Source of the DNA: Chamaecrista fasciculata
Taxonomy: Eukaryota > Streptophyta > Magnoliopsida > Fabales > Fabaceae
Direction: 5' to 3'
NCBI GenBank assembly: GCA_003254925.1
Contig: QANZ01042858.1
Coordinates: forward strand, 1 to 64,000
DNA length: 64,000 nt
A model generated the notes under the pieces. The model was not told the origin of the DNA, made no database searches, and saw only the letters and a list, made by a program, of their open reading frames with translations. Each line of letters begins with the position of its first letter. Position 1 is the first letter of the stretch. A program made the translations under genes and the position numbers. Shown here piece by piece: positions 10,419 to 23,076 of this stretch.

Positions 10419-13400
10419 CTATGTACCTCCTCCCCAAGCATCACGACTACCTCCATCTTGGTTTCCTTTCTTGTTGCTGTTGCTCCAACTGCCACCATTA
10501 AAACCACCACCACCATCACCATGGTCGCTTCCAGCTTTGCCCCACTGACCATCATTTTCGGTACGTCCACCTTCCTCACCCCAACTCTTTCCTTGATTAC
10601 TTCCCCAACCCTGAGAACTAGCATTTTTGGTCCAACCACCACCACCGCCGCCACCATCATCACTTCCACTACTGCCCCATCTGCCTCCACTATTATTACG
10701 TCCACGTCCACCGCTGCTATTCTGATTGCTAAAGTTAGTGGTTTCACTGCCATTCCCACCTTCATTCCAGTTGTTTCCTTTATCAGCTCCCCAACTTGAA
10801 GATTTGGCATTATTGGACCAACCACCATCACCACTTCCACTACTGCCCCATCTGCCTCCATTATTATTACGTCCCCGTCCCCGTCCACCTTCATGGCTGC
10901 TATTCTGATAGCTAAAATTAGTGTCACTGCCATTGCCTCCACCATCACCACCTTCTTTCCAATTGTTTCCTTTATCAGCTCCCCAACTTGAAGAATTAGC
11001 ATTATTGGACCAACCACCATCACCACTTCCACTACTGCCCCATCTGCCTCCATTATTATTACGTCCACGCCCACGCCCGCGTCCACCTTCATGGCTGCTA
11101 TTCTGATAGCTAAAATTAGTGTCACTGCCATTGCCTCCACCAACGCCACCTTCTTTCCAACTGTTTCCTTTATCAGCTCCCCAACTTGAAGAATTAGCAT
11201 TATTGGACCACCCACCAGCAGCACCAGTGACATCACTTCCAGTATTACTGCCCCATCCGCCACCACTATAGCTGTCATTGTTACTACCTTCACGTCCACG
11301 TCGTCCTCGTCCTCGCCCTTCATTATCACCTTCTTGGCTTCCTCTCCTTCCCCTTCCCCTTCCTCTTCCCCTTCCATTTCCTCTTCCCCAACTACCTTCA
11401 TTGAAGGCACCTTGATTGTTATCAGTATTATGCATCCCATTTTCATGTTTATTCTGCTGCCATCCATCGGCATTGTCTTCAGCAGGAACACTTTGACTCC
11501 AACTCTTGCTTGTATTATTTTTCCAACCAGAAGAATTAGAATTAGCCCAACCACCACCATTAGTGTTGTCACCTCCAGCTCCACTGTTGCCCCATCCACT
11601 ACTACGGCTGTTGTTACTACCCTGTGCCCAGCCACTATCATTGGAGACATCCTGATTCCCAGTTTCATTATTGGGTTCCCAGGCTTTGCCTTCACCAGCA
11701 GAACCACTCTCACCCCAACTCTTGCCCGCATTGTGCGTCCAACCAGAAGAATTAGCATTAGACCAATCACCAGCACCAGAAGTGTGATCATTTCCAGCAT
11801 TGCCCCATACACTATTGTTATTGTTGGCTTCACCAGAACCACCCATATCCAAACTCTTGCCACTGGCTACCGTATCATCATTTCCCCATTGTCTGGCTGA
11901 ATAATGATCGTCGGTACCATCTCCCCGACCACGGCCACGTCCACGTCCACGGCCTCGTCCTCGTCCTCTTCCTCTTCCTCGTCCGCCACGACCATCTCCA
12001 CGGCCACTGCTGTCTGAAAGGCATAGATCAAACGAGAGAAATTAAAGTATAGAAAGGAAAAGAGTCGGAGGATTTCGATGTGTCCAAGGAGTCTAGTTCA
12101 ATTTAACATTGACAAATGAAAAACAAGTTTACATTCTACAGAAACACTTCACTCCATGCAGGGTAGTATGAAACTTTATTGTCAGTGCTGAACAATAGAT
12201 CTATATAACAACTATATGATTACAGCGACATTGCGATAACAAAGTAGCGATGAGATCAATAATTATTTTAGATCAACTGACTGCCTAGTCAGATATTTAT
12301 AAATGATCATATATCCAATGTTATCCAAGTGCAAAAATGCGGCTGCAAAGATTACATCTATATCGTCTACAAATATATATATATAACTCTTACCAATAGC
12401 CATGTATTAGAATCCCAACTTAACCAAACTCTGATTGAAACTCTACAGGACATATTTTGAAATATAAGCAGCTGCTGGCACCCAACGAAATACAATTCCA
12501 TAGCCAGCCTATATACAGGAAATTAGTTTCATCTTATATATATTGTTACATTAATTATGGAATTGTGAAACTTGAGGTAACCTATTGATATCACATCTAA
12601 GTTTAAAGTTAATTATAGTATAGCTGTAACAGATCAACTTGACATCAATTACCTACACTAAACAAAACTCTTGCACATCTTTTACATGTGTGCAACCGCA
12701 GCAACAACATCAAATAAATTAATTAAGAAATGAAGAATGTCCATGATATACCTGAGGCTCTCCAGTCTCCATCCATAGACTTTCCAAAACCATCTGCAAT
12801 GGGCTTTTTTGCTGGTACAATGATATCATTGATATGATTCTGAAAATATATAACCAGTTGCTCGACGTTCTCAAATATTTGCTTCCTAAATTTGAATCCT
12901 TTTGGTTGGATACCAATATACTCATGATGCAGATTTATACTTCTAATGTAAGACAAGATGAAAGTGCCAGGATGCTCAAATGATATACCAAAGCCATATA
13001 CTATCCTCTTTGGATGTTCTTCCTTCTCAAGTTTTAGAACTTTATCAGCCTCAGTTTTTGGACCCTTAAATTTCGGGTACCTAAGCATGGCTTTCAGATG
13101 AATTACCAATGGATTGACATAGTATTCAATAACCTGTTCACAAAGCAGAGAAATAATTAACTAAGAAATGGAGTCAAGATAAAAATTCAAAAGCATCAAC
13201 AAAGAAGCACAAAGACTATTTGGCCCCCAAAAAAAAAGAAACACAGACTAGAAAACAATTAAGAACCGATGCAAATTGAGTTTCTTCCATTGACATTGTC
13301 CTTGAACTCAGGAAAAAAAAATTACAGTAGAAGTATAACAACAACAACTCCAACCCTCCAATTTTGAGACATGTGCATAAAAGGGTAAACACAATAAATG

Positions 13401-16400
13401 AAAAGAGAGTTAAGAGCAATTCCTGTTTGTGGAGCGTAAGTACAAACTGTGTGTCTGACTTATTAGTAAAGCTTGGTTTTGGCATCTAGTTTGCTAGTCT
13501 CTTTCTTATTCTACAAGGGTGACTTCGCACCTCACGTTGGCAATATAAGGAGAAAATGATAAAACAGGGTGTAAAGAATAGATTATATATTACATATCAC
13601 ATACTAAATTGAGTAAATTCTATATTCAAGTGTATACATGAACATGTTTGGTTTCACTGAACATCCATATATAGAACAAGAAGCATGAGAATGTGATAAT
13701 GCACAAGATGTGTTTAAAACAGAGAAACTTATTCTATCATAATACACTATAAGAACAGCATATCAAATAACCACAGAAGAATTTAATGATCTTTTCTGAG
13801 CATCTGGATTTAGGACAGTGACCTTGTCTATGTCGTCAAATATTTCCTCTCCTATTTTTAACTTCTTCCCAAGTCCAAGCATGCTTTTCATATCTGGAGT
13901 CTTTCCATATTCAACAATGTCTTTGTGTACACTAAGTCCATCAAAAATTTTAAGTGTTAAGGTTAAGTTGCATAGACCTCTACAACTTGGGTGAAAAACA
14001 TAGTCGCCAACAGCCTTATCTGCAAGGAACTAGTCAAAACAGAACAAAAAAAGATGCCAGTCATAATCTTAAAATCTTCATAATGTAGAAAGTTAACTTA
14101 ACTCAAATAGAATATTAAGCATTAAGCAACGAATAAATCCACCTCTTCTGCTTGGTCAGCAGTTATATTTTGAAAACACTGATGAACAATCATCCTGGGC
14201 TTGAAAAGTTTATTTTCAAGCTGCCCCTTGTCAGCTTTCTCTTGCCGGCTTTGTAAAGTCTTTCCTTGACAATAATAAGGGTCCTTGTCATGTAAAATTG
14301 AGTCCTCATCACTCTTCAATTCACTTGTTTTACATGTCAAATTCACTCGATATCTGTTCTTGTCAATTAATTTAATCTTGCAATTAAGCACAACACCTTC
14401 ACGCAATTTTTCTATTAAAGATATATCATCAGTTTCATCTGAAAAGTCTTCCTTAAACAGTACTCCAGTCAATCCAGAGTCAAGTATACAAAATGCTTGT
14501 TCAGACTGCACATGGCGAACTGTTGCCTGAACTCTTCTTCCCTCAGAAAGTACATCCGCAGTTTCTCCAGTTATCATGAAAAACTCCTCATCTTGAGTTG
14601 GTTCCATATAAGGTCTTCTAGGATCTTTAAATCCATCAAGAAGTTCTACCTTTATGTCATGAAGAGTCTCTTTTTTAACTTCTCCCTTTTCTGCTTCTAG
14701 TTTAGCTGCATAATCATTTACATCAAAAGTTTGCAGTAGTTTTGGATCATCATGAATAAATTCAATTGCATTCACTTGGGTAGCATCAGCATCAGGATTA
14801 TAATGTCCATAAACAGCTCTAGCAAATTCTTCAGCAAGATGATATGACTCAGGATGAATTCTAGTACAGTCCAGAGTATTAGCAACAGTGTCACCAAAAA
14901 CTGGTTCTATACGTGAAATATGAAAAAAGCCAACAGCATTCCAGAAAACCTTCATTGTGTTCAATCCATGTTTAGTCAAGTCCCTTCGATTTTCCACAGC
15001 TGTACCTCCAAGTAATTCTCTATGCAAAATGCCAGCTTTTCTGGGTCCAAGACCAGAAACAAACTGCAAAGGTGCAGAAAGCCAATCCTTGCTCATAACC
15101 AAATTTATGTCTATACCTACTTGGTTGGTAATATCAACCATGACCCACTCAATTATCTCCGACTTCTCGTCACTTGTTAAAAGATGATCCAGGGGGTTCA
15201 GCTTCCAAGACAAAATCTCCTTATTGACCCCACAGAGTGTTGCGACCATGGCCATTGGATTTAGAAGGTAACGTCCAAGGGCCACCGCCCTCTTCACAAT
15301 GCCTGCATAATTTCAACAATGAAGGTAAAGAAAAGGAATCTAAAATTATGTGGGAAAGAGTAAGGAAATGGGGGCAGAAGAATTGCCTTGTTGTCTGGGA
15401 AGCTGGTGCTCAGAAATTTCTGAATTTTCATAAAGGCACGGCAAACTCTCGTCCCCTAAAACTGTTGTTAGTCCTTTCATGTCTTGACTGACACTTTGAG
15501 AAATACCCTCCGGCATCATTGAAATAATCTGGTTTGAGGCAATAAGACCACATTGAATCATGTTTGTACTGATTTAGACACGCATCAAACAATAAATTAA
15601 ATGGAATCAAAATAGCAGCCACCATATCACAGTAATACTAATGATAAAAAGAAAATAATACAAAACTAGTAAACTTTAATACCCAAAAAAAAAAACTAAG
15701 ACTCAGAATGCAGAAATAAAATTTACAATTAATGATGAAAGTTCAAAAAAGAAAAAGAAAAATAGAACATAGAGTTAACTAAAGGTTAGCTGAAGAACTA
15801 GTTTACCTCATTAATGTCATCTCTCAACCGTATACAGGATGCATTAGTAGCTCCTATGACAATAACGTGTGGTTGATGATCCATTAGGAACTTAAGAACA
15901 CGCTGTTGATCATTTTTCCTGCACTGCTGGTCATTCATATTCTGTGATCGCAGAGTAAGTGACCGAGCATGCATCACATCAACCAATTCCCCCCTAGAGT
16001 CCAACATTACAAATGCTGTACCTGGCTTTCCAGTTCCCCAACAACAAGCCATGACTTTGGATGCAGGATCCCTCTCTCGTGCCTTATCACTGTACTTGCT
16101 TTGATATGGTGCCACTGAGACTCTGTTCCATAAACACTCACCGTACTCCATTATTAACCAGACTTTTGCCTTAGCAGTCAACAACGCTCGTGCTTCCTTC
16201 TCCATAGATGGCAGAAGAATACTTGAAATAGCTTCCTGAAGGATTGACTTACGCTGTTCATTCCAGAGCTGAGCAGATGTTCCTTCACTACTACTGAGAT
16301 AAACATCATGGCAGGCTGCTGTCAGCTCATTTAGGATAGAATCAGGCAACTGCATTTTAACTTGAAGGAGCTTCTCCTCCTCAGCCTTTTGAATGATAAG

Positions 16401-16828
16401 CCACTGAGCATCCTTAAACTTCATGATGGGTTTGTCCTGAAGCCACTTCACGCTTGCAAATTGATGATTAGTATCTATTATCACATTTCCTCTAGGTGTA
16501 GGGCTGGTTGACACTAGAGCTTTATCCATATAAATGCTGCGGATATATTTCTTCACAGAGATATCACTGCTTATCTCCATTTTAGCCTAAAGAAAAATAG
16601 GTTAGCAAACTAGCTCTGAATGGATTTTAGAAATATGAAGAAGCAGATAATAAGATTTATGGCATACAATGTGCCTAGCTCCTTCCAGTACAGCTTCTGA
16701 AGTTTCAAATGTTTCACACTTGTATATGGAAGCCAATTCTTTCGGAGACTCCTCTGGATCTTCTTGCTTCTCCATTCCCTACATTCCAATAATCCATGAG
16801 TTACCCTATCCTATATATATAGAGACAA

Positions 16829-16866
<38 letters not shown>

Positions 16867-19800
16867 AGAAGGTTATCACTTTTTCAGGAGAAATTAACAA
16901 CCCAAACTTCTCAGGATTCCCAAATTTGATTGCGAGTGATCGCAGTTCTGCTATACAGCATTTAGAATAATATGACTCCTTCACTGGCCTTTTATAACCA
17001 TCATCCAAGAACCCCTCAACTGGAGGAAAATGTAAATTAAACATCATATCTATGTCGTCAATCTCTCTATCTGATTCAGCCCCCTTGAGCATATTGGTCA
17101 TAGATTCAAAATGCTGCTCATTGAATCTGGCCTTCTCATCATCAAACAAGGCTGTGTGGCATTCTTCCTTCAAACGATTGCTATAGTATGTCAAAAGGGC
17201 ATTTTTTCGCTTCTGAAGAAGCAACCACTTTTTATCCAATTCCTTGATTATCCAGAGTACCTACAACAAAAATCAAGCTGATGTATCAATATCATTTTTG
17301 TTAATTTCATTTTCTCCCAATTAGTTAATTTCTTATTTGCACAATCTACCTATCATCCTGCAAAGAATCTATCATCATAACTGAGACAATTGACTCCTAG
17401 TAAGTTGAGACCATACCATCCAATAATAAACAAGTTAAATTAATTATTACCTTGTGCCATTTCAGTTGAGGTTTTCTCTCAATATCATCCATACAAATGT
17501 TTTCTGCTTCATCCTGCTCTGGATGTTCCAGGAGACTTAGGCACTGTTCCTTCCGGTACATTGCAATAAATGGTATCTAAGGCATAGAGAAAAGACCTTC
17601 AAATAATTAATAAGGAATTTCATGTGGTCAAAGATAACCCAAAAATGTGATTAACATCATACCAATACTTACATCATATTTCATTGCGCGATGCAATTCC
17701 AAGAACCTCACTATATCTTCTCTCTTCAATATATTATGTAGCCTGCAGGATTTACCCTCTTCTGTGTTCTCACTGTACAACGGATTTGAACCAAGTTGAC
17801 TAAGCATCCAAGAACTTTCTGCTTCAATACTCATCTTGTCAACAGGAGCAGATCCCACAATGTCCTCAAATATCTGTTTGAAAAACTACAGATCGATTAA
17901 AAATAAATCACAGCATTATGATGACGATTGACAAGAAAGGAATATTATATAAATTCAAAACCAGGACCTGCATCCTCTCGGGTATGTCTATATCATCTAA
18001 ACAGCTGCCCTTTCCTGCTACATTCACATTGGTCAGGACCAATGACCCAGACTTGTAACAATCATCAGTAGATTCAAAAAGAACTTCCTTGCAATGTTGG
18101 GGCAGCGGACCAGCCTTGCCAGAACTATATTTGGCTTTAGTTAGCAGTGATGATGAATGTTTGGCTTCACCAAACTTCCTTTGTCTATAAGTCATATAAT
18201 CAAGGCATTAAGCAAATAGTTGAATTTTTAGTGAATTTACACGCATTAATGTTAACTACAATGTACCTCAGGGAGTCTCTCTCCCTATGGACAACCTCTT
18301 CATCCACTATAAAATCTGCCATGTCATCCTCGGCATCCTCAGATATGTCCTGTTCATCTTCAAGTATATCATCAAAAAGTGATCCTGGAAAACCAACGTC
18401 TTGTAACTAATTAATAAGGAATAGCACCATGTACTCCAGGAAAAAAAAAATCAATGGTAGGTTAGGCGCTTTCATAGATCATAATAGGGTATTTGTATAA
18501 GAACTTTAAATGGTATTGACAGAAGATACTGAAAATAGATTCTTATATTGGTCACCTCCGTCATTAGAAGTGTGTCCTCTTGTCTCGTTGTCCATGCTAG
18601 CCTTTTTGAGCCTCTTAAACTTTACATCTCTCTAGGACAAACACAACAAAAGCACAATGAGTAACAAAATGACGCTCATTAACCATTTGCTTGAAAATAC
18701 AGATATGGAGTATAATTTATAAAGAAGCAAAAGCAAGTCCACACCAAATTCTCTTGATTAACGCCTGAGATATTGTTTTCACGAATTAACTCAAGATCAT
18801 CATCATCAAGAACAATGCATTCAGACAATCTTCTGAAACGGTTACCAGAAAGCAATCAGTATCGCGTAAGAAATATATATATGAAATTGCATGGCAGAGA
18901 ATAAGAAGATATATGAACCGCTTCTTCTTTTTCTTCTTCTGCATTTGTTTTGGATTGTCTTCTTCCTCTTCATTATAATCAACTATAAATCCATCAATCT
19001 CATACATATCCAAATCCTCATCTGCATCACCAAGTGAGAACATTATTCATTTTAGACAATCAAAAAATCATAACAAGATCATCCATGAGCTTATCAGTAC
19101 TGACTATGACAGTAGGTGACAAAAAGGAATAGCGTAGGGAGAAACTGATTATATATATAAACAAAACTTTTTAAAAACCAATGACGAAAAGTCTAAATAG
19201 CATAAATCTATAAAGTGCAAACAGCTCATTACCATACCATGACCAAAAAACGGAAGTTCAGTTTAAATTTGTCCATAAAACAAAAAAGTTGATAGTTTTC
19301 TGCAGAATTCTGCAAAACTGAAACATAAGAGCCAAATAGGAAATACCGAACATTATAAAAAGCAATAGCTCAATATATCGTGCATCTGCATGTCGCGGCC
19401 TCAAGATATCGCCGACGAACTACCTCTTGGACCAAATCATTCTATCCTCATTCACTGTTAAGATCTCAAATATAGAAAAAAAAAAGTTTTATAATATCAA
19501 AGTTGACCAGAAAAAGGCATTTTAAAATTAAGAAGAACGCATTATTGGTTGCTACAAAAACAAAGAAACGAAAACTTTCACTGATAAAAGGACTTACTAC
19601 ATACACTATAACACAACCAAAAAAATAGAAAGGAAGAACCCACGAGTGTTTAATGCAGTGTTTGGCGAGCTATACCTAGGCGAGAGGACCCAAATTCGAT
19701 ACTAGGGTCGACATTGTTGGGAGGGCTTTTCCGGTGAGGGATACCCATATGGTTTAACTCCAAAGAAAAAAAGAAACGAAGATAGCGAGATGAGGGGAAA

Positions 19801-20074
19801 GAAGAAACTCAAGTTCAAGTTTGTGATAATGATAATGTTAAATAGTAAAATCAGTCAGTTCATTACCATCTGATTCTTCATCGTAGTGTTCCGCCGTAAC
19901 AGCTTTCTCTTTCTTCTTCCCTCTCTCTACACTCATCTCTGTAAAATGCAAAACCAAATGAACAATCAAAACACCGGAAACTATACGCCTATTTGAATTA
20001 CTGATGACCAGAGAAGCTTATAATTATAGTTGACCTTGTTGTTCACGGGAAAGCGATTTTCTTTCCCTTCCCAT
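10419..20074 (-). CDS. SPT6L: SPT6-like transcription elongation factor with WG/GW tail
   Basis: SPT6 is a histone chaperone that travels with RNA polymerase II. Minus-strand exons: 20074-20035, 19938-19867, 19021-18919, 18832-18745, 18631-18556, 18384-18267, 18184-17968, 17873-17673, 17576-17451, 17260-16880, 16778-16668, 16586-15807, 15528-15387, 15302-14143, 14029-13823, 13133-12752, 12013-10419; they sum to 5,799 nt (1,932 aa). In order: acidic N-terminus (DGFIVDYNEEEED, DDMADFIVDEE), Tex-like core (IPFIAMYRKEQ, LDKKWLLLQKRK), YqgF-like fold (~aa 688, VMACCWGTGKPG), helix-hairpin-helix (~aa 902, GLGPRKAG), S1 domain (~aa 1076), tandem SH2 (YGFGISFEHPGTFILSYIRS) and a ~530-aa Gly/Trp/Asn/Arg-rich tail with about 25 WG/GW motifs, a known AGO hook. 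The intron after 15387 has a GC donor. The alternative start at 19936 gives MSVERGKKKEK. Confidence 0.95.
10622..11290 (-). repeat. Tandem repeat array coding the WG/GW tail of SPT6L
   Basis: Imperfect units of about 186-198 bp (62-66 residues) begin at about 10622, 10808, 11000 and 11198 on the plus-strand coordinate. The translated unit reads RWGSSGSGDGGWSNNA, SSSWGADKGNNWKEGG, SDTNFSYQNSSHEGG, then an Arg/Gly stretch. The units at 10808 and 11000 are nearly identical, which implies recent duplication. All spacings keep the reading frame. Confidence 0.85.
15303..15386 (-). other. GC-AG intron in SPT6-like gene
   Basis: On the minus strand the upstream exon ends CAACAAG at 15387 and the intron begins GCAATT. 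The acceptor reads ATTATGCAG at 15303. Joining at these points gives PRQQ-G-IVKRAVALGRY, which follows the Arabidopsis protein as I remember it, and preserves frame. No GT donor close by does so. The intron is 84 bp. Confidence 0.85.
16831..16865. repeat. (GA)n microsatellite in SPT6L intron
   Basis: About 17 GA units lie in the 101-bp intron 16879-16779. On the coding strand they form a CT tract only about 14 bases downstream of the donor, so length changes could affect splicing of a very short intron. Confidence 0.85.
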
Positions 20075-20783
20075 TGTGGATTCTGCGAGTAGAAACCCTA
20101 ATTCTGAAGGATTTCGAATACAGCTAATGCGTGAAAACAGTAAAACCGATGCTTGTCAAAGAAGGAATGCAAAGACCAAAGAGAGAGACGATCAGAAATG
20201 CAAAACGGCAAAGAGTGTGTGTGCTATTACCACTACACAAAAGATTACAGTGGGAGAGAAATGAATAGAGTAGCCATTCTGAGGTGCCCTTGGGTATAGA
20301 GAAATTTACGGGAGTGCCACTGACACTCAGGTTTTATCACTTCATGGGTTTCCACCGTTGGATTAGGAAAGATCTGTAAGAGGGATAGAGGAGTCATTTG
20401 GTGAAACAAATTTGGGTGAAAATGTCATTTTAACAGTGCATGCCATGCATCAAGGCCAGGAGGGCATCACTCGATCACTACAGTACGGATATGGGTTTTG
20501 TTATAAAAAACTCCATAGCTATAGAGTTTTTTATAGTAAAACCCTTCTTAAAATAAAAATAAAAATAATTTTGGGTTGTGCTACGAAAAATAAGTTAATT
20601 TTAGAACCTTAATTTGTGGCCATTCGATATGCTATTTTCTATAACAAGGAAAAAAAATGTCATTTTCATCTAGAGATTTGTACAATAATTTTTATTATAC
20701 AAAGCTCAAGATGAAAAAAAAAAAAGTAGATTTAATAACCACAAATTGAGTTATTAAAGTAATCTAGCTTTATATAAATTTTT
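20075..20783. other. Upstream region of SPT6L
   Basis: This is the probable promoter and leader of the minus-strand SPT6-like gene followed by spacer. The open frame at 20076-20264 overlaps the expected leader antisense and shows no family resemblance. I see no other gene. Confidence 0.4.
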
Positions 20784-21288
20784 GGTAAAAGGATTATTTT
20801 TATCTTAAATTTATATTTTAATGTTTATTTTGATCATTATGTTTTAGAATGCCCAAATTGATTTTAAATGTTGACAAAATGTTCCATTTTGGTCCAAAAT
20901 TATTGAATATGATTCATTTCAAATTTAAACGAGATGAGTTTAGAGTTATGTATTGTTCTCAAATAGTACTTTTTTTATTTAGTTGGGACCAGCAAACGAG
21001 GTCAGATCGATTCTAAATGCAGACCGCTCGTTTCATGGTCAAATAAGCAAAGTTGATCATATATCTTGTGTTTCAAATTTGATTGCAACGAATTTAGAGC
21101 TACGAGTTCCTTCTAATAAATTATTTGAACTTGAAATGAGAGACAAGAGAAAATATGACCAAATTCAATAGTTTGGGACCAAAATGAAACATTTTGTCAA
21201 CATTTATGACCAATTTAAATATTTTGAAACGCAATGGACCAAAATGAACATTAGGTGATACATTCAGAAGTAAAATGAACCTTTGACC
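20784..21288. mobile_element. Mutator-type foldback element (copy 1)
   Basis: This is a 505-bp element without transposase. Its ends are inverted copies over roughly 120 bp or more (GGTAAAAGG... at the left, ...CTTTGACC at the right; internal GTTGACAAAATGTTCCATTT against AAACATTTTGTCAAC). It is flanked by TAAATTTTT (20775-20783) and TAATTTTTT (21289-21297), an 8/9 match of the 9-bp length typical of Mutator-like elements. The interior is related, in opposite orientation, to that of the element at 54523-55042. Confidence 0.8.
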
Positions 21289-21627
21289 TAATTTTTTTTA
21301 ATAATTTATTTGGTCAAATGATAAGACTAAGACTAATTTAAAAATTTTAAAAAAACATTTTCAATCGTGATTCAAATGATAGTATATAATATGTTCCTCG
21401 ATAATCGATCATTCACGTACAAAGTAAGAAAAAAAAATGATCGTTTTGCTAAAATTCTTTCCAATCATCGCACACATCTCAAGATGAAAAGATTATAATT
21501 AAACGACTAGGAAAGACAGTGGCATTGCACCCATCCTCCCCATATCTTTTCCCAAAGAAAAAAGACTGGGAGGACTTCAAAATAGTTATATTACCAAGTT
21601 TAATTTTAATAGATGTATGTATAACAA

Positions 21628-23042
21628 GTGGAGGGGGATCGGATTAGGAAAGATATCCTTTTATATATTCAAATTTCAACAACTTCTTGATGAAATTAGA
21701 AGTAGGAAGTGGTTGTAGACTATAGTTGAGGACATTTGGAGAAAAAAAGAGGAGATATAAAATATGGTAAATGACATACTGTTGTGATCCAAATTACTTA
21801 TTCAATTCTTTTATTTGGGAAATAACCTATCCAAGTTTACTTTTATCCTATAATAAGGTTTTGGCATACTAATAAAAAAAATAATCCCAAAATTAGGAAA
21901 TCCAAACTAGACTAATATTGTGTTTTTTTTTTTTGGCCTGACTAATATTGTGTTTGATACACTAATTTAAAAAGAAAATCTGAAAATATTTATATTCTTA
22001 TAAATAGTTTTTTTTTTTGCACAACTTATAAATAGTTTGATTCCATAAAACTTGAGTTTTCTATAATGTTATAGGATGGTATTATTTTTTATTAAGTAAA
22101 TTGTCTAAATTAACCTAAAAAATTAACTAATTTTATTTTCTTTTACAAATCCTTCGCATTTTTTCATTTTTTTTTGTCCTTGAGTTGTCAATTTCTCATC
22201 CAACTCATTCTTCTTTCTCTCAAATTATTATATATATAGAGAGAGATATAACATTTAATCTATTGTGTAGTTGAGCAAGAAACTGCTTGTTGCGTTTCAT
22301 TTGCCTTAAATATTGTGATAATGAAATATCCTTTTTGAATCTTGACATAGCTTTTTTGTGTTATTTGTAAATATCTTCTTGACTAAAAAGAATAATTTTG
22401 GATATTTTATGATTTAAAGGAATTATAATAATTTGGACCAAATTCTAACAAGGTAGTAGAGTTTTCAAAGTAAGCCAACTTACACAGTGACGAAGTAGAA
22501 ATGTTAACAAGGGGCGGTCAGAAATTTTTTTTTAAACACTGAAGGGGAGCCGTTGGGATTATACTGCATACAATTAAATTATATTAAGACTAATTTGTAG
22601 TAATTATTGAAATTTTTGGGAGGGGGGGGCGTGGCCCCCACCAGCCCCCTATCTCTGTCACTGAACTTACATGAGTTGGTTCATACGAGTCGTAATTTTT
22701 GATGAGTTAAAATTTTATCAACTCAGATAAATTAATAAATTGAGTTGATTCACTTTATTTATTTATTTATTTTTTGTCTGATATTTATCTTTAAATATTA
22801 GAGATTTGAGAATAGTCATTAGAGATTAGATATTTAATGTTTATAACAAGACACAATGACTAAAAACGTGTTTATAATATTTAAAAATTAAAATCATAAC
22901 TTTTGACAATTTTAAATATTTAAATGTAGGTTTTCTCAAAATAAAATATATCCTCAATAAACATTGTAAATAGTTCTATTACTCCACCATTTTTTTTTTT
23001 TGCCCCATGTAGAGTTTCCAGCTCATTAGTGGCGTTTCAATT
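21628..23042 (+). pseudogene. Degraded duplicate of the RsgA-type GTPase gene
   Basis: Two islands match the intact gene at 41806-44758. Positions 21628-21803 resemble 43626-43778 (exon 4 and the start of intron 4), sharing CAACTTCTTGATGAAATTAG and GGTAAATGACATA. Positions 22938-23042 resemble the 3'UTR at about 44758-44865, sharing ACATTGTAAATAGTT and CCAGCTCAT. The two islands are in the correct order and orientation. Exon 5 coding sequence was not recognised between them. That interval holds a hAT-type MITE (22485-22663) and AT-rich sequence. Because intron and UTR sequence are retained, this is a DNA-level duplicate rather than a retrocopy. No open frame remains. Confidence 0.8.
22485..22663. 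mobile_element. hAT-type MITE
   Basis: This is a 179-bp non-coding element. The left end reads CAGTGACGAAGTAG and the reverse complement of the right end reads CAGTGACAGAGATAG. It is flanked by a perfect 8-bp direct repeat AACTTACA (22477-22484 and 22664-22671). An 8-bp duplication with CAGTG termini is the hAT signature. It sits within the broken RsgA copy. Confidence 0.9.
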
Positions 23043-23076
23043 AATTGAGTACAAATGTAAATGACGAAGAGGTGAT

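Noticed and set aside
10415-11863. Long 482-codon frame overlapping the SPT6L tail in another frame, and the plus-strand frames opposite it
   Set aside because: These are shadows of a repetitive Gly/Trp/Asn-coding exon; they translate to Val/Met-rich or Thr/Ile/Pro-rich low complexity, while the frame continuous with the upstream SPT6 exons explains the sequence.
19650-19760. Possible SINE or tRNA-like sequence in an SPT6L intron (ACCCAAATTCGATAC)
   Set aside because: A box B-like phrase is present but no convincing box A at the right distance and no target duplication.
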